A stretch of 64,000 nucleotides of DNA from Deltaproteobacteria bacterium (GCA_020632695.1 JACKFB010000013.1:1-64000), one strand, 5' to 3'. Positions 44,489 through 53,435 are shown, counted from the stretch's first letter. A program made the numbers and translations. The notes: generated by a model from the sequence alone, not told the origin.

Positions 44489-46345
44489 ATGGTGGATCGC
44501 ATCACTGAGGGTGTGCGGGTGTGCGTGCGCTGCGGACGCGAAGGCGGACTGCGCGACGTACGTTGTGCCGAATGTGGCTTCGACCTGACGTCGGACCTGC
44601 AGCGGGATTACGACCGCTACCGCAGCAGCACGTCCGGGCGGGGAGGGGGACCGGCGACCGCCGCGTTGGACGCCGCCCAGCCGCGCAGGAAGACCGCGCC
44701 CAATCTCCAAGGCGCCATCGGGAAGACGACCCCCGCCCCGGGAGCGGCCGTGCTGGACGCCGCCCTCGACGACGCGCGCCGCACCCGCGCCGGGCGCTCG
44801 GCGCCCGCGGCGCAAGGTCAGGCGGGGCGGACCCGAGGCGGCGGCCAGCGGGTGCCGAGCCCAACCTCCCTCCGGCCGCCGGCCCCGCCGCGTCCGGCGT
44901 CGCGACCCAGCAGCATCCACGCGCCGGTGGCGCCGCGTCCGGAGCCCGACGAGGGAGACGAGCCGGAGTCGGTCGCCAACCTGCTCTCGGACCGCGCGCC
45001 GGATGACGACGCGGCCTTCGGGGCGGAGGCCGGGCCGCGCACGTCTGCCTGGCATCCCGGCGCCGCCACCGAAGAGGCCGGCGCGGAGACCGAGGCCTCC
45101 GATGCGGACGACGCGGCGTCGCTGGACGCTCCAGTCACCCGCGCCTGGGGCGACCTGGACCTGCCCGCCGGCGCGCGGAGCGGCGAGGCGATCGACGGAG
45201 GCCCGACGGCGGCCGCCGAGAGCGCGGCGTCGGAGCCAGACGAGTCGGAGCCAGGCGACACGGAGCCGGACGAGGAGGAGCCGGACGAGGCGGACACGGC
45301 CGAGGTGCTGGCCCAGGCGGCGGCCGAGGCGGTCACGGCGGCCGCGGCGGCGAGCGAGTGGGCCGCGGAGACGGTGGCCCATCCCGAGGACGAGGGCACG
45401 GCCGGCCCTCACGCGGAGGCCCCGGCGGGCATCGATGGGGGCGCCACGGCGGATCCCGAAGTGGACGACGCGCCCACCGAGGAGACCGTCGCCCAGCCCG
45501 ACGAGGCGACGGTGATGATCGCCGCCGCGGACGTCGAAGCGGCGCTGGGCGCGGCTCCCGAGCCGGACCCGATCGAGCAGGCCGCGGCTCCCGAGCCGGC
45601 CGGGACGCCGGCGGTCGAGGCCCTGGATCCGCGCATCGAGGCGGCGGAGTCCGACGCGACCGTGATGCTCGACGCGGTGACTGCGGCGGCCGCCGCCGTC
45701 GAGGCGGAGCAGCCACCTGCCGAGGAGCGCACGGTGGCGATGGCCTATCCCGTCGACGAGGACGACGCCGAGGCGCCCCCCGACGACGAGGCGCGCACGG
45801 TGGTCGCGCCGTCGCCCTTCCACGCGCGGGCCGCCGCTGCGGAGCCCGTCGAGGACGAGCCCGACGACGCCCGCACCGTGGTCGACGCGCGCGTCCAGGC
45901 GCCGCCCGCGGCCGCCGCGCCGGACACCGGCCGCAAGCCCGGCTCGCGCCGCAAGTCGCGCCGCCGCACCTCGGGCAGTGAGCGCGTCGCCGCCGCCCCC
46001 GCGGAGCCCACCGTCAGCGTGCCCGTGCATGAGCCCGCCCCGGCCCAGCGCGCGTCGCCGCCCACCGGCGGAGGCGCCGCCGCGTCCAGCACGCGCGCAG
46101 CCAACGACGCGGCCATGGTCGCGGCAGCGCTGGCCCCGTCCCACGCCTTCGCCGCCGGCGGCACCCCGCGCTCGGGCCCGATCTCCCAGAACCTCCGGCC
46201 GGGGACCACCACCTACGTCGACGCCACGCGCCGCGGCTTCCGGCGCCCAGGCACCCAGGAGCGCGACCTCTCCGGCGCCTACATCGCGGCTGGCGTGGTC
46301 CTGGGCCTCGCCGTGCTGGCGGCGCTGCTCTACTTCGTGCGTTGA
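44489..46345 (+). CDS. Zinc-ribbon, low-complexity, C-terminally anchored membrane protein
   Basis: The 618-residue protein has a zinc ribbon at its N-terminus (CVRC at 12-15, CAEC at 27-30) and a single membrane helix at the extreme C-terminus (residues 597-617, ending FVR). The middle, almost 550 residues, is Ala/Glu/Asp/Pro-rich and disordered. It contains seven acidic Thr-Val motifs (EETVAQ, EATVMI, DATVML, ERTVAM, ARTVVA, ARTVVD, EPTVSV; Thr near 333-508), which look like repeated phosphothreonine/FHA ligand sites. A basic patch RRKSRRR lies near 487. A TAGGAT hexamer ends 9 nt before the ATG and no ribosome site is visible, so the mRNA may be nearly leaderless. The function is unknown. 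Confidence 0.75.
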   Translation: MVDRITEGVRVCVRCGREGGLRDVRCAECGFDLTSDLQRDYDRYRSSTSGRGGGPATAALDAAQPRRKTAPNLQGAIGKTTPAPGAAVLDAALDDARRTRAGRSAPAAQGQAGRTRGGGQRVPSPTSLRPPAPPRPASRPSSIHAPVAPRPEPDEGDEPESVANLLSDRAPDDDAAFGAEAGPRTSAWHPGAATEEAGAETEASDADDAASLDAPVTRAWGDLDLPAGARSGEAIDGGPTAAAESAASEPDESEPGDTEPDEEEPDEADTAEVLAQAAAEAVTAAAAASEWAAETVAHPEDEGTAGPHAEAPAGIDGGATADPEVDDAPTEETVAQPDEATVMIAAADVEAALGAAPEPDPIEQAAAPEPAGTPAVEALDPRIEAAESDATVMLDAVTAAAAAVEAEQPPAEERTVAMAYPVDEDDAEAPPDDEARTVVAPSPFHARAAAAEPVEDEPDDARTVVDARVQAPPAAAAPDTGRKPGSRRKSRRRTSGSERVAAAPAEPTVSVPVHEPAPAQRASPPTGGGAAASSTRAANDAAMVAAALAPSHAFAAGGTPRSGPISQNLRPGTTTYVDATRRGFRRPGTQERDLSGAYIAAGVVLGLAVLAALLYFVR

Positions 46346-46448
46346 CGCCGGCGCCCCCGCCGACACCGCGCCGCGACGCTCGCGGCACGGGTCCGCGGGC
46401 CCAGGCTCCACCCCACTCCGCGTGGCGCCCGCCGCCGGGCCCCGCGGC

Positions 46449-46477
46449 TTGCGCCGGCGAGGCGCCCGCGCTATCAG
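46449..46477 (+). promoter_or_regulatory. Candidate promoter of the TPR ATPase gene
   Basis: TTGCGC at 46449-46454 and TATCAG at 46472-46477 have a 17-bp spacer and point to a start near 46484, about 25 nt before the ATG at 46509. Confidence 0.4.
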
Positions 46478-46508
46478 CCGCGCCTCCCCGCACCGCCAGA
46501 GCCCGCGC

Positions 46509-49238
46509 ATGAACTGTCCATCGTGCAGCCACCGGAACCTGTCCGACTTCCCGTTCTGCGAGCAGTGCCTGGCGCTGCTCCCGGTGCGCCCGGGGTCGGT
46601 CGCGCGCGGCGCCTTCGCGCTCGACGACGAGGGGCCGGGACCGGACGGGCCCGGTGGCCCCCGCTGGCCTCCCTTCCCGTGGAACCCGCCCGACCTGGAG
46701 GACCCCCTCATCGGCCGCGACCGCGCCGTGCGCGACCTGATGGAGGGCTTCGAGGAGGTCATCAGCACCTGGAAGGCGCGCATCCACCTGCTGGTGTCCG
46801 AGTCCGGCATGGGCAAGTCACGGGTCGCGACCACCTTCGTCGAGCGCGCCCGCGAGCGTGAACCGGACGTGCGCGTCATCCGCGCCCGCTGCCCCGCCCA
46901 CGGCGGCCCCTTCCGGATGTGGGACGCCGTGCTCCGGGCTGCCTTCGAGGTGCCCCACGACGCCGACGGCATCGTGGCGGGGGCCCGCCTGGCCCAGGCG
47001 GTGCGAGAGGCCCTCCCGGAGGATGCGGCCGAGGTGACCGGCCCCATCGCGTGGCTGCTGGACTGGGAGGTCGAGGGCAGGCCCGATCCCGGCCCCGGCA
47101 CCGACCAGGAGGCGCTCATCGGCCGGGGCACGGCGGCGCTGGCCCGGTTGCTGGCCACCATCTCCGTCGAGCGCCCGATCCTCATCATCATCGACCACGC
47201 GAACACGGCCAGCGCTCGCAGCCTGGCGCTGGCCGGCGCCGTCGAGACCACCGTCAAGGGGCGCCCGCTGATGCTGGTGCTCACCGGGTCCCCGGAGCTC
47301 GCGGCCATCCTGCCGGGCTGGGACCACTTCCCCTCCACGCGCCTGGAGGCCCTGGGCGCCGCCGACGCCGAGCGGATGCTGGCCTGCTACCTGGCCGGGC
47401 TCGGCCCTGTCCCCCGCGAGCTGACCCGCCGCATCCTCGACCGGGCCTCGGGCAACCCCTTCGCCCTCAAGTCCATCGTGCGCTACCTCCGCGAGTCCGG
47501 CGCCATCGTCGCCGCCGAGGGGCGCTTCGTCCTGGACGAGGAGGTCGCGTGGGACCTGGACATCCCCGACAACCTCGAGGGCGTGGTGCTGGCGCAGATC
47601 GGCCGGATGCCGGCGGCGGTGCGTCAGACCCTGGCCCGGGCGGCGGTGGTCGGCGCCGAGTTCTGGGTGGGGGCGCTGGTCTCGCTGGAGCGCCTGGAGT
47701 CCGACGGCGAGACCGAGCCGGGCGCCATCAGCAGCGACCGGGTCCCTGCCGGCATCCGCGAGAGCCTGGAGGCCCTGGCGCAGCTCCGCTTCGTCGAGCG
47801 CCGGACCAGCCGCCTCCCCGGTGAGGAGGCCTGGGGCTTCCGTTCGCCCGTCCACTGGTCGACGGCCTCGGGGATCCTCCCCGCCACCACCCAGGAGCGC
47901 TACCACCGCGTGCTGTGGCAGTGGCTGCTGGTCCACGCCGGCCCGCGCGTCGACGAGCACCTGGTGGACCTCGCCCGCCACGCCGAGGCGTCGGGCGCCG
48001 CCGGTGACGCCGCACGCTTCTTGTGGCGCGCCGCCAGCCGCGCCGCCAGCGAGCACCACCACTCCGAGGCCCGCCGCCTGCTCGAGGAGGCCCAGACGCT
48101 GGTCGATCCCGACGACCTGGAGACCCGCCTCCGCCTGGATCTCGACCTGGGCGATGCCCTGGCGTTGGCCGGCGATCTCGAGGGCGCCGGGCAGCGCTAC
48201 CACAACCTGCTGACCTCGGCCTGGCGCCTGCGCCACCGGGGCCACGGCGCCACCGCCCTGGCGCGCCTCGGCAGGGTGGAGACGCACCGCGGCGAGCTGG
48301 ACCGCGCCTATGCCCATCTGCTGCAGGCGCTGCGGCTCTTCCAGGCCGTCGAGGACCGCGCCGGAATCGCGACGGTCTCCCTCGACATGGGCCGGCTCTT
48401 CTGGCTGCGGGGGGCCTTCGACCAGGCGCTGCGCTGCTACCGGAAGAGCGAGGACGTCTACCGCGCGCTGCGGGATCGCCGCGGCCTCGCCGACAGCCTC
48501 CACCCCATCGGCGCGCTCCACTACGATCGAGGCAACCTGGCGCTGGCCGACGAGTACCTCGGCGACGCCCTGGACCTGCGCCGCCGGCTCGACGACCGCG
48601 CCGGCGTGGCCCAGACCCTGACCACCCTCGGCGTGGTGCACCTGGCGCGCGGTGAGGCCGAGTCGGCCGTCGCGGCCTGGCGCGAGGCCCTGGCGCTGGC
48701 CGAGGAGCGCGTCGATCTGCCCACCCAGGCCACCCTCGCCGACAACCTGGGCGAGGCGCTGGCAGGCCTCGGGCGCCTGGACGAGGCGCGCGAGCACCTC
48801 GAGCGGGCGGTGTCCCTGGCACGGGACGCCGAGCAGCCGCGCATCCTCGTCGACGCGCTGAGGAACCTCGCCCACCTGGCCGCGCTCGCCGGCGCGCCCG
48901 ACGCCGCCGAGGCGCGGCTGGCCGAGGCGCGGCGCGAGGCCGCCAGGCTCGGCATCCCGCGGCTCGAGGCGTTGATCGACCGCACCGAGGGCGACGTGGC
49001 CCTGGCGCGGGTGAGCGCCGACGCGCAGGCGGATCTCGGCCCCGGCGAGCGAGCGTACCGGCGGGCCATCGCGGCCTTCGAGCAGTCGGGCTACGCCCTG
49101 GAGGCCGCCGTCGCCTACGAGGGGCTCGCCGCCCTGCTGGGCCGCGACGCCGAGCGCGAGACCGACGCCGCGGCGATGCGTGAGGCCGCCCAGCAGCTCC
49201 GCGCCCGCCTGCCGACCCACGCCGTGAACGCGGGGTGA
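46509..49238 (+). CDS. Zinc-ribbon AAA/STAND-type ATPase with TPR repeats
   Basis: The 909-residue protein has an N-terminal zinc ribbon (CPSC, FCEQC), then an AAA_16-type ATPase: LIGRDRAVRDLMEG, Walker A VSESGMGKSRVAT near residue 98, Walker B-like ILIIIDHA (one acidic residue followed by His) and LTGSPELAAI. Winged-helix-like segments follow, and the C-terminal 400 residues are TPR repeats (ALRCYRKSEDVYRALRDR, LADEYLGDALDLRRRLDDR, ARGEAESAVAAWREALAL). The layout is that of signalling ATPases that oligomerise on ligand binding; the effector output, if any, is not visible. The zinc ribbon echoes that of the upstream gene, suggesting the two act together. Its stop overlaps the next start (GTGA). 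Confidence 0.85.
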   Translation: MNCPSCSHRNLSDFPFCEQCLALLPVRPGSVARGAFALDDEGPGPDGPGGPRWPPFPWNPPDLEDPLIGRDRAVRDLMEGFEEVISTWKARIHLLVSESGMGKSRVATTFVERAREREPDVRVIRARCPAHGGPFRMWDAVLRAAFEVPHDADGIVAGARLAQAVREALPEDAAEVTGPIAWLLDWEVEGRPDPGPGTDQEALIGRGTAALARLLATISVERPILIIIDHANTASARSLALAGAVETTVKGRPLMLVLTGSPELAAILPGWDHFPSTRLEALGAADAERMLACYLAGLGPVPRELTRRILDRASGNPFALKSIVRYLRESGAIVAAEGRFVLDEEVAWDLDIPDNLEGVVLAQIGRMPAAVRQTLARAAVVGAEFWVGALVSLERLESDGETEPGAISSDRVPAGIRESLEALAQLRFVERRTSRLPGEEAWGFRSPVHWSTASGILPATTQERYHRVLWQWLLVHAGPRVDEHLVDLARHAEASGAAGDAARFLWRAASRAASEHHHSEARRLLEEAQTLVDPDDLETRLRLDLDLGDALALAGDLEGAGQRYHNLLTSAWRLRHRGHGATALARLGRVETHRGELDRAYAHLLQALRLFQAVEDRAGIATVSLDMGRLFWLRGAFDQALRCYRKSEDVYRALRDRRGLADSLHPIGALHYDRGNLALADEYLGDALDLRRRLDDRAGVAQTLTTLGVVHLARGEAESAVAAWREALALAEERVDLPTQATLADNLGEALAGLGRLDEAREHLERAVSLARDAEQPRILVDALRNLAHLAALAGAPDAAEARLAEARREAARLGIPRLEALIDRTEGDVALARVSADAQADLGPGERAYRRAIAAFEQSGYALEAAVAYEGLAALLGRDAERETDAAAMREAAQQLRARLPTHAVNAG

Positions 49239-49870
49239 GGGAGGCAGCGCTCAGGGCCGCCGTGACACGCGGGCGCGCCTCTGGCCACGCCGCCCGCGGG
49301 TTGGCGGTCGCCCTGGGCGCGCTGGTGGCCATCGTCGCCCTGGCGCCGCCTGCGCGCGCGGAGTTCGACTGGCCCGCCCGCATCCCGCTGCCGCACCACG
49401 ACATCGCCGTCGGCCTCAGCGGCGGCATCGTCATCGGCGAGGATCTGGGCGACAGCGCGCGCCACCGCCCCATCTACGGCCTCGCGGGGCTCGACGTGAG
49501 CTGGCTCCACGGCCTCTTCGGCCTTCACCTGGGACTGCACGCCCACCCGGAGGGCACGACGACCCGCGTCGGCGGCACCCTCGAGGCCTCGGTCTGGTAC
49601 GTCGTCATGCTGGGCATCGGCGCCAGCTACGGCGTCACCACCGGGGACGGCGACCCCGACGTCCCTCACCGCGCCCGCGGGCTCAGCTTCTTCGTCGGCG
49701 TGCCCATCCCCATCGCCAGGCTGGGCGCGGGTCACGGAGCCCTGGTGCTGGTGCCCTACGTGCGGCCGGGGGTCCGCTTCATCGGGCGCGGCGACCTCGC
49801 CGGATTCCACCAGGCGGGCGTGCAGCTCCGTTGGACCTCCTTCAGCTTCCGAGCGAGGCCGCGCGAATAG
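49235..49870 (+). CDS. Secreted outer-membrane-like protein
   Basis: This encodes a 211-residue precursor with a signal peptide ending APPARAEF (AxA cleavage). The mature part is made of amphipathic beta strands with alternating Gly and aromatic residues (VGLSGGIVIGEDL, LDVSWLHGLFGLHLGLHA, VWYVVMLGIGASYGV) and a terminal strand ending WTSFSF. This suggests an eight-strand-type outer-membrane barrel. The family is not recognised. The GTG at 49235 overlaps the stop of the ATPase gene (GTGA), so it is translationally coupled to it. Confidence 0.68.
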   Translation: MREAALRAAVTRGRASGHAARGLAVALGALVAIVALAPPARAEFDWPARIPLPHHDIAVGLSGGIVIGEDLGDSARHRPIYGLAGLDVSWLHGLFGLHLGLHAHPEGTTTRVGGTLEASVWYVVMLGIGASYGVTTGDGDPDVPHRARGLSFFVGVPIPIARLGAGHGALVLVPYVRPGVRFIGRGDLAGFHQAGVQLRWTSFSFRARPRE

Positions 49871-49985
49871 CTGCCGGCCGGCCTCGACCGCTCCAACGGC
49901 CGCCTCCGCCGCCCGGCCCCCTGCGAGACACCCGCGGTGTGCGTCGGCGTCCGGTCGCGGGATCCGGCTCGCCGTTGCGGCCGAG

Positions 49986-50019
49986 CCGACTCGGCCCGTG
50001 TGCTCGCCGACCCTCCGAG
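49986..50019 (+). repeat. Direct repeat copy A flanking the hydrolase gene
   Basis: This 34-bp core (starting CCGACTCGGCCC, ending ACCCTCCGAG) matches 51271-51304 at 30 of 34 positions in the same orientation. Weaker similarity extends about 70 bp upstream of both copies. The copies bracket the gene at 50101-51159. Confidence 0.65.
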
Positions 50020-50045
50020 CGCCCGCCCGGTAAAAGGTCTTTGCG

Positions 50046-50059
50046 CGATCGGCCGATCG
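50046..50059. other. GATC-rich palindrome in the hydrolase upstream region
   Basis: CGATCGGCCGATCG is a perfect 14-bp palindrome with two GATC sites, and a third GATC overlaps its end. It lies 41 bp before the hydrolase start. It could be an operator or a methylation-sensitive site, given the Dam-type gene at 43522. Confidence 0.35.
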
Positions 50060-50100
50060 ATCGGAGGCTCGGGCCGCCCGGTGACGAGGACGGTCCGACG

Positions 50101-51159
50101 ATGCGAGCGAAGAGCAGGGTGGCTCCGGCCTATGAGACGGTGGAGGTCTCGACGTCGGACGGCTTCGCCCTGAGCCTCTTCCACAGCGCGCCGCCGCTCG
50201 GGACGCCGGCCCCGCGCGCGGCCCGCCCGGTGCTGCTGCTCCCCGGCGCCAACGCCAACCACCTGGGCTTCGGGCTGGACGCGGCGACCTCGCTGCCGGC
50301 CGCGCTCAACGCCGCCGGGCTCGACGCCTGGCTGCTGGACTTCCGTGGCTCGCGCTCCAGCCGCTACCTGGGCGAGGGCAGGGCGCCGATCGACCTGGAT
50401 CGCAAGCTGGTCCACGATCTGCCGGCCGCCCTGCGCGTCGTCACCGAACGCACCGGCTCACGCCGCGTCGACCTGGTCGGCCACAGCCTCGGCGGCCTGC
50501 TGGCGCTGCTGCACTGCGGGCGCCCCGAGACCCGCGACGTCGGGCGCCTGGTGGTCGTCGCCACCCCCACCACCTTCCGGCACCACCTGGGGCCGCTGAC
50601 CCGCCTGGCGGCGCCGCCGGTGCGCGCGCTCGCGCCCATGGCGGCGCGCCTCCCCGGCCTGGCCATCGACCGGCTCGCCCGCTTCCCCGGCCCGGCGCGG
50701 CACCTGGTGGCCCTGCACCGCCACGTCCGCTGGCGCACCACCGACCGACACGCCCGCCGCGCCTGGCTCGAGGGCGGCATCGAGGACATGGCCGGCGGCG
50801 ACCTGGCCCAGCTCATGCGCTGGATCGGCCACGGCCGCCTCCTGGCGGTCGACGGCGAGGACTACGATCTGCGCCTGGGCGCCGTCACCGCGCCGACGCT
50901 GGTCATCACCGCGGCGGGAGATCGCTTCCTGCCCGCGTCCTCGACCCGCGAGACGCTCGCCCGCATCGGCTCCGTCGAGAAGGAGCACCGCGTCATCGGC
51001 GTGGCCCACGGCGCGGCCTACGAGTACGGGCACTCCGACATCCTCCTCTCGCCCCACGCCGCGAAGGACGTGCACCCCCACATCGTCGACTGGCTCCGGC
51101 GCTCGCTGCCCGGAGCCGCGCCGGACGCCGACGCGGTCGACGAGGCCGTCACCGGCTGA
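50101..51159 (+). CDS. Alpha/beta hydrolase
   Basis: The 352-residue soluble protein has the lipase-like alpha/beta fold: VLLLPGANANHLGFG (oxyanion region), WLLDFRGSRSSRYLG, the nucleophile elbow LVGHSLGGLLALLHC, the acid in ITAAGDRFLPASS, and the terminal His in YEYGHSDILLSPHA. The N-terminus (ETVEVSTSDGFALSLFH) resembles gastric-lipase/PHB-depolymerase-like hydrolases that act on acyl esters. It has no signal peptide. The substrate is unknown. A GAGGACGGTCCGACG leader precedes the ATG at 50101 without a strong ribosome site. It is bracketed by the direct repeat copies at 49986 and 51271. Confidence 0.85.
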   Translation: MRAKSRVAPAYETVEVSTSDGFALSLFHSAPPLGTPAPRAARPVLLLPGANANHLGFGLDAATSLPAALNAAGLDAWLLDFRGSRSSRYLGEGRAPIDLDRKLVHDLPAALRVVTERTGSRRVDLVGHSLGGLLALLHCGRPETRDVGRLVVVATPTTFRHHLGPLTRLAAPPVRALAPMAARLPGLAIDRLARFPGPARHLVALHRHVRWRTTDRHARRAWLEGGIEDMAGGDLAQLMRWIGHGRLLAVDGEDYDLRLGAVTAPTLVITAAGDRFLPASSTRETLARIGSVEKEHRVIGVAHGAAYEYGHSDILLSPHAAKDVHPHIVDWLRRSLPGAAPDADAVDEAVTG

Positions 51160-51270
51160 CAGGGTCAGCGAAGAGAGCCGCCGGGCGGTCAGGGCGGCCC
51201 CAGCGACTGCCTCCGCCGCCGACCGCCGGGGACACCGCGCCTGATATGTCGTCTCGCCGGTGCCGCCGAT

Positions 51271-51304
51271 CCGACTCGGCCCATGTCCGCGCCAACCCTC
51301 CGAG
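51271..51304 (+). repeat. Direct repeat copy B flanking the hydrolase gene
   Basis: This is the second copy of the 34-bp core described at 49986-50019 (30 of 34 identical, same orientation). It lies in the 168-bp convergent gap after the hydrolase gene. Confidence 0.65.
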
Positions 51305-51327
51305 TCACGCGCTCACCGGACCAGCGC

Positions 51328-52197
51328 TCACGGGCGCGCCCCGGCGACCCGCGCAGGCCCCCGGACGCTGTACTCGCCAGGATCGGCCCGCTCCTTCGCG
51401 CGACCCAGGTGGAACACCAGCTCCACCGTGGGCGCGAAGATCACCGTCCGTGGCGTCTTCTCGGTGAGCGAGCGGATCCCCTCGCCCCGGTCGACGATCC
51501 AGCTCAGGTACTGCGGGAAGATGAAGCGCAGATCCATGCCGACGGCCACGTGCGGCGAGAGCTGATAGAGCATCCCGACGCCCGCCGCCTGGTGGAGCCC
51601 CTCGAAGGCCTTGCGGGCGTCGGGGGTGTCCGGCTGCACCTCCTGCTGCAGGCGCGCCGAGGGGTGGTACGCGCCCACCGAATAGCCGGTGCCGTAGAAG
51701 AGGTTGAAGTCCCAGGCGCGCTCGTCGTGGTCGATGCTCAGCTCGGCCGGGTGCCAGCGGATCTGGACGCTCAGGTGCGCCGCACCCTCCGAGGCACGCG
51801 CCTTGCCGTGGCCCATGGCGACCAGCTCCAGCGAGACGTGGCCGCGGATGTTCCAGCCCAGGCGCACCTGGGCCGCCGCCCCCGAACCGAAGCGCGTACG
51901 CGACATCTCCCGGAAGATGTCCTCGGCCGCGACCGGCTCGCCGACCGTCGGATCGTCGCGCGCGTAGACGCAGCGGAGCGCGCCGTCGGCATCGGCCTCC
52001 GCCCAGAGGTAGGGGCCGCCGTCGTCGCTCGCGCAGGCTCCGCGCGTGTCGAAGCGCACGCCGCGGGTGCCGGAGGCGGAGGCGGCGCCCACCCCCAGCG
52101 CCACGTAGAAGCCGTCCTCGATGGCCCGCGCGCCACCCCCCGATCCCACGATCAGCCCGGCCGCGACTAGCGAAACGACGGTACGCACGGATCTCAA
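51328..52197 (-). CDS. Outer-membrane beta-barrel-like protein
   Basis: This encodes a 289-residue precursor with the signal LVAAGLIVGSGGGARA and cleavage before IEDGFYVALGVGAASAS. The mature part has alternating beta strands (AQVRLGWNIRGHVSLELVAMGHG, FNLFYGTGYSVGAYHP, GVGMLYQLSPHVAVGMDLRFIF) ending in VIFAPTVELVFHL, consistent with an outer-membrane barrel. One Cys pair (ACASD, LRCVY) sits in an extracellular-type loop. The TTG at 52197 is chosen because AGGAGG lies 5 nt upstream and the signal peptide starts at once. It is divergent from the FHA-GGDEF gene. Confidence 0.75.
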   Translation of the reverse strand: MRSVRTVVSLVAAGLIVGSGGGARAIEDGFYVALGVGAASASGTRGVRFDTRGACASDDGGPYLWAEADADGALRCVYARDDPTVGEPVAAEDIFREMSRTRFGSGAAAQVRLGWNIRGHVSLELVAMGHGKARASEGAAHLSVQIRWHPAELSIDHDERAWDFNLFYGTGYSVGAYHPSARLQQEVQPDTPDARKAFEGLHQAAGVGMLYQLSPHVAVGMDLRFIFPQYLSWIVDRGEGIRSLTEKTPRTVIFAPTVELVFHLGRAKERADPGEYSVRGPARVAGARP

Positions 52198-52469
52198 TGC
52201 GCCTCCTGCCGGCCCCCGCCGAGCGCACGCTCGGAGACCATCATACACTCCGACCCGCCTGGAATGGAGACCGGCGCCTCCTCCGGATACCGAGCGGGGG
52301 TCATTGGCGGTTGCGGACGCCATCCCGCATCGCTACCCTCTCGTGCATTCGAGCCGGTCGCCGTTGTCCCGGCCGCCCCAGGGGAGGGCGCGCGCGCGGC
52401 CCCCGCTCCCACCGCCCCACCCGCCTCGGCGACGAAGGGCAGGGCCGTTCCACGTCTGCGCGAGTCCAG

Positions 52470-53435
52470 ATGCCCCCAGGTGAGACGCCAGCACCGGATC
52501 AGACCGTCCCAGTCGGGGGGGCAGGGCAGCCGATCGAGGTGCCGCGGACGCGTATCGCCACCGATCAGGGCATCACGCGCATCTCGCTGCGCAAGCTCCC
52601 CGAGTCGGTCAACGGGATCGGTGACGAGTGCCTGGTCGTGCTGTACGGGGGCTCGATCGGGCGGAAGTACGATCTCTATGGAGAGGAGATCCTCATCGGG
52701 CGCGACCCGCTCAACCACATCGTCATCGAGGTGGACAGCGTCAGCCGCAACCACGCGCGCATCGTGTCCGACGGCGACCGGCGCTACGTGGAGGATCTGG
52801 ACTCCACGAACGGCACCTACGTGGCCGACCAGCAGATCTCGCGCGGCGCGCTGCGCTCGGGCGACCTGCTCCGGGTCGGCGACGTCATCTTCAAGTACCT
52901 GGCCGGCCAGGACATCGAGGCGGCGTATCATGAGGAGATCTATCGGATGACGATCTCGGACGGGCTCACGTCGATCGCCAACCTGCGGTATCTCCAGGAG
53001 TTCCTGGAGCGGGAGCTGGCGCGCTCCAGGCGGTACGGGCGCGATCTCTCGGTCATCCTCATCGACATCGATCACTTCAAGGCCGTCAACGACAGTCTCG
53101 GCCACCTCTGCGGTGACTACGTGCTGCGGGAGCTGTGCCAGCTCCTGGCGCGCCGCGTGCGCCGCGAAGAGCTGCTGGCGCGCTACGGCGGCGAGGAGCT
53201 GCTGCTGGTGCTGCCGGAGACCACCGTCGAGGGCGCCGCCAGCTACGGCGAGCGCCTCCGCGCCATGGTCGAGGCGCACCGCTTCGTCTTCGAGGGGCAC
53301 ACCGTGGCCGTGACCGTCAGCATGGGCGTGGCCGGCTTCGCCGCGAACATGGCCCGCCCGCGCGACCTCATCCGCGTCGCCGACGAGCGCCTGTACCACG
53401 CCAAGCGGAACGGCCGGAACCGCGTCGTCGCCTGA
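52470..53435 (+). CDS. FHA-GGDEF diguanylate cyclase
   Basis: The 321-residue protein has residues 60-145 as an FHA domain (EILIGRDPLNHIVIEVDSVS, NHARIVSDGDRRYVEDLDSTNGTY) and residues 155-321 as a GGDEF domain (DGLTSIANLRYLQEFLERE, VILIDIDHFKAVNDSLGH, RYGGEELLLVLPET, AVTVSMGVAG, RVADERLYHAKRNGRN). The active site reads GGEEL, compatible with c-di-GMP synthesis. The inhibitory I-site that is usually RxxD is RREE here, so feedback inhibition may be lost. FHA binding to a phosphothreonine protein probably controls dimerisation. The ATG at 52470 is the first good in-frame start before the FHA domain. Confidence 0.9.
   Translation: MPPGETPAPDQTVPVGGAGQPIEVPRTRIATDQGITRISLRKLPESVNGIGDECLVVLYGGSIGRKYDLYGEEILIGRDPLNHIVIEVDSVSRNHARIVSDGDRRYVEDLDSTNGTYVADQQISRGALRSGDLLRVGDVIFKYLAGQDIEAAYHEEIYRMTISDGLTSIANLRYLQEFLERELARSRRYGRDLSVILIDIDHFKAVNDSLGHLCGDYVLRELCQLLARRVRREELLARYGGEELLLVLPETTVEGAASYGERLRAMVEAHRFVFEGHTVAVTVSMGVAGFAANMARPRDLIRVADERLYHAKRNGRNRVVA

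Noticed and set aside
50041..50069. TTGCGC with GAGGCT at 17 bp as the hydrolase promoter
   Set aside because: The -10 hexamer is too poor to claim; the overlapping palindrome was reported instead.
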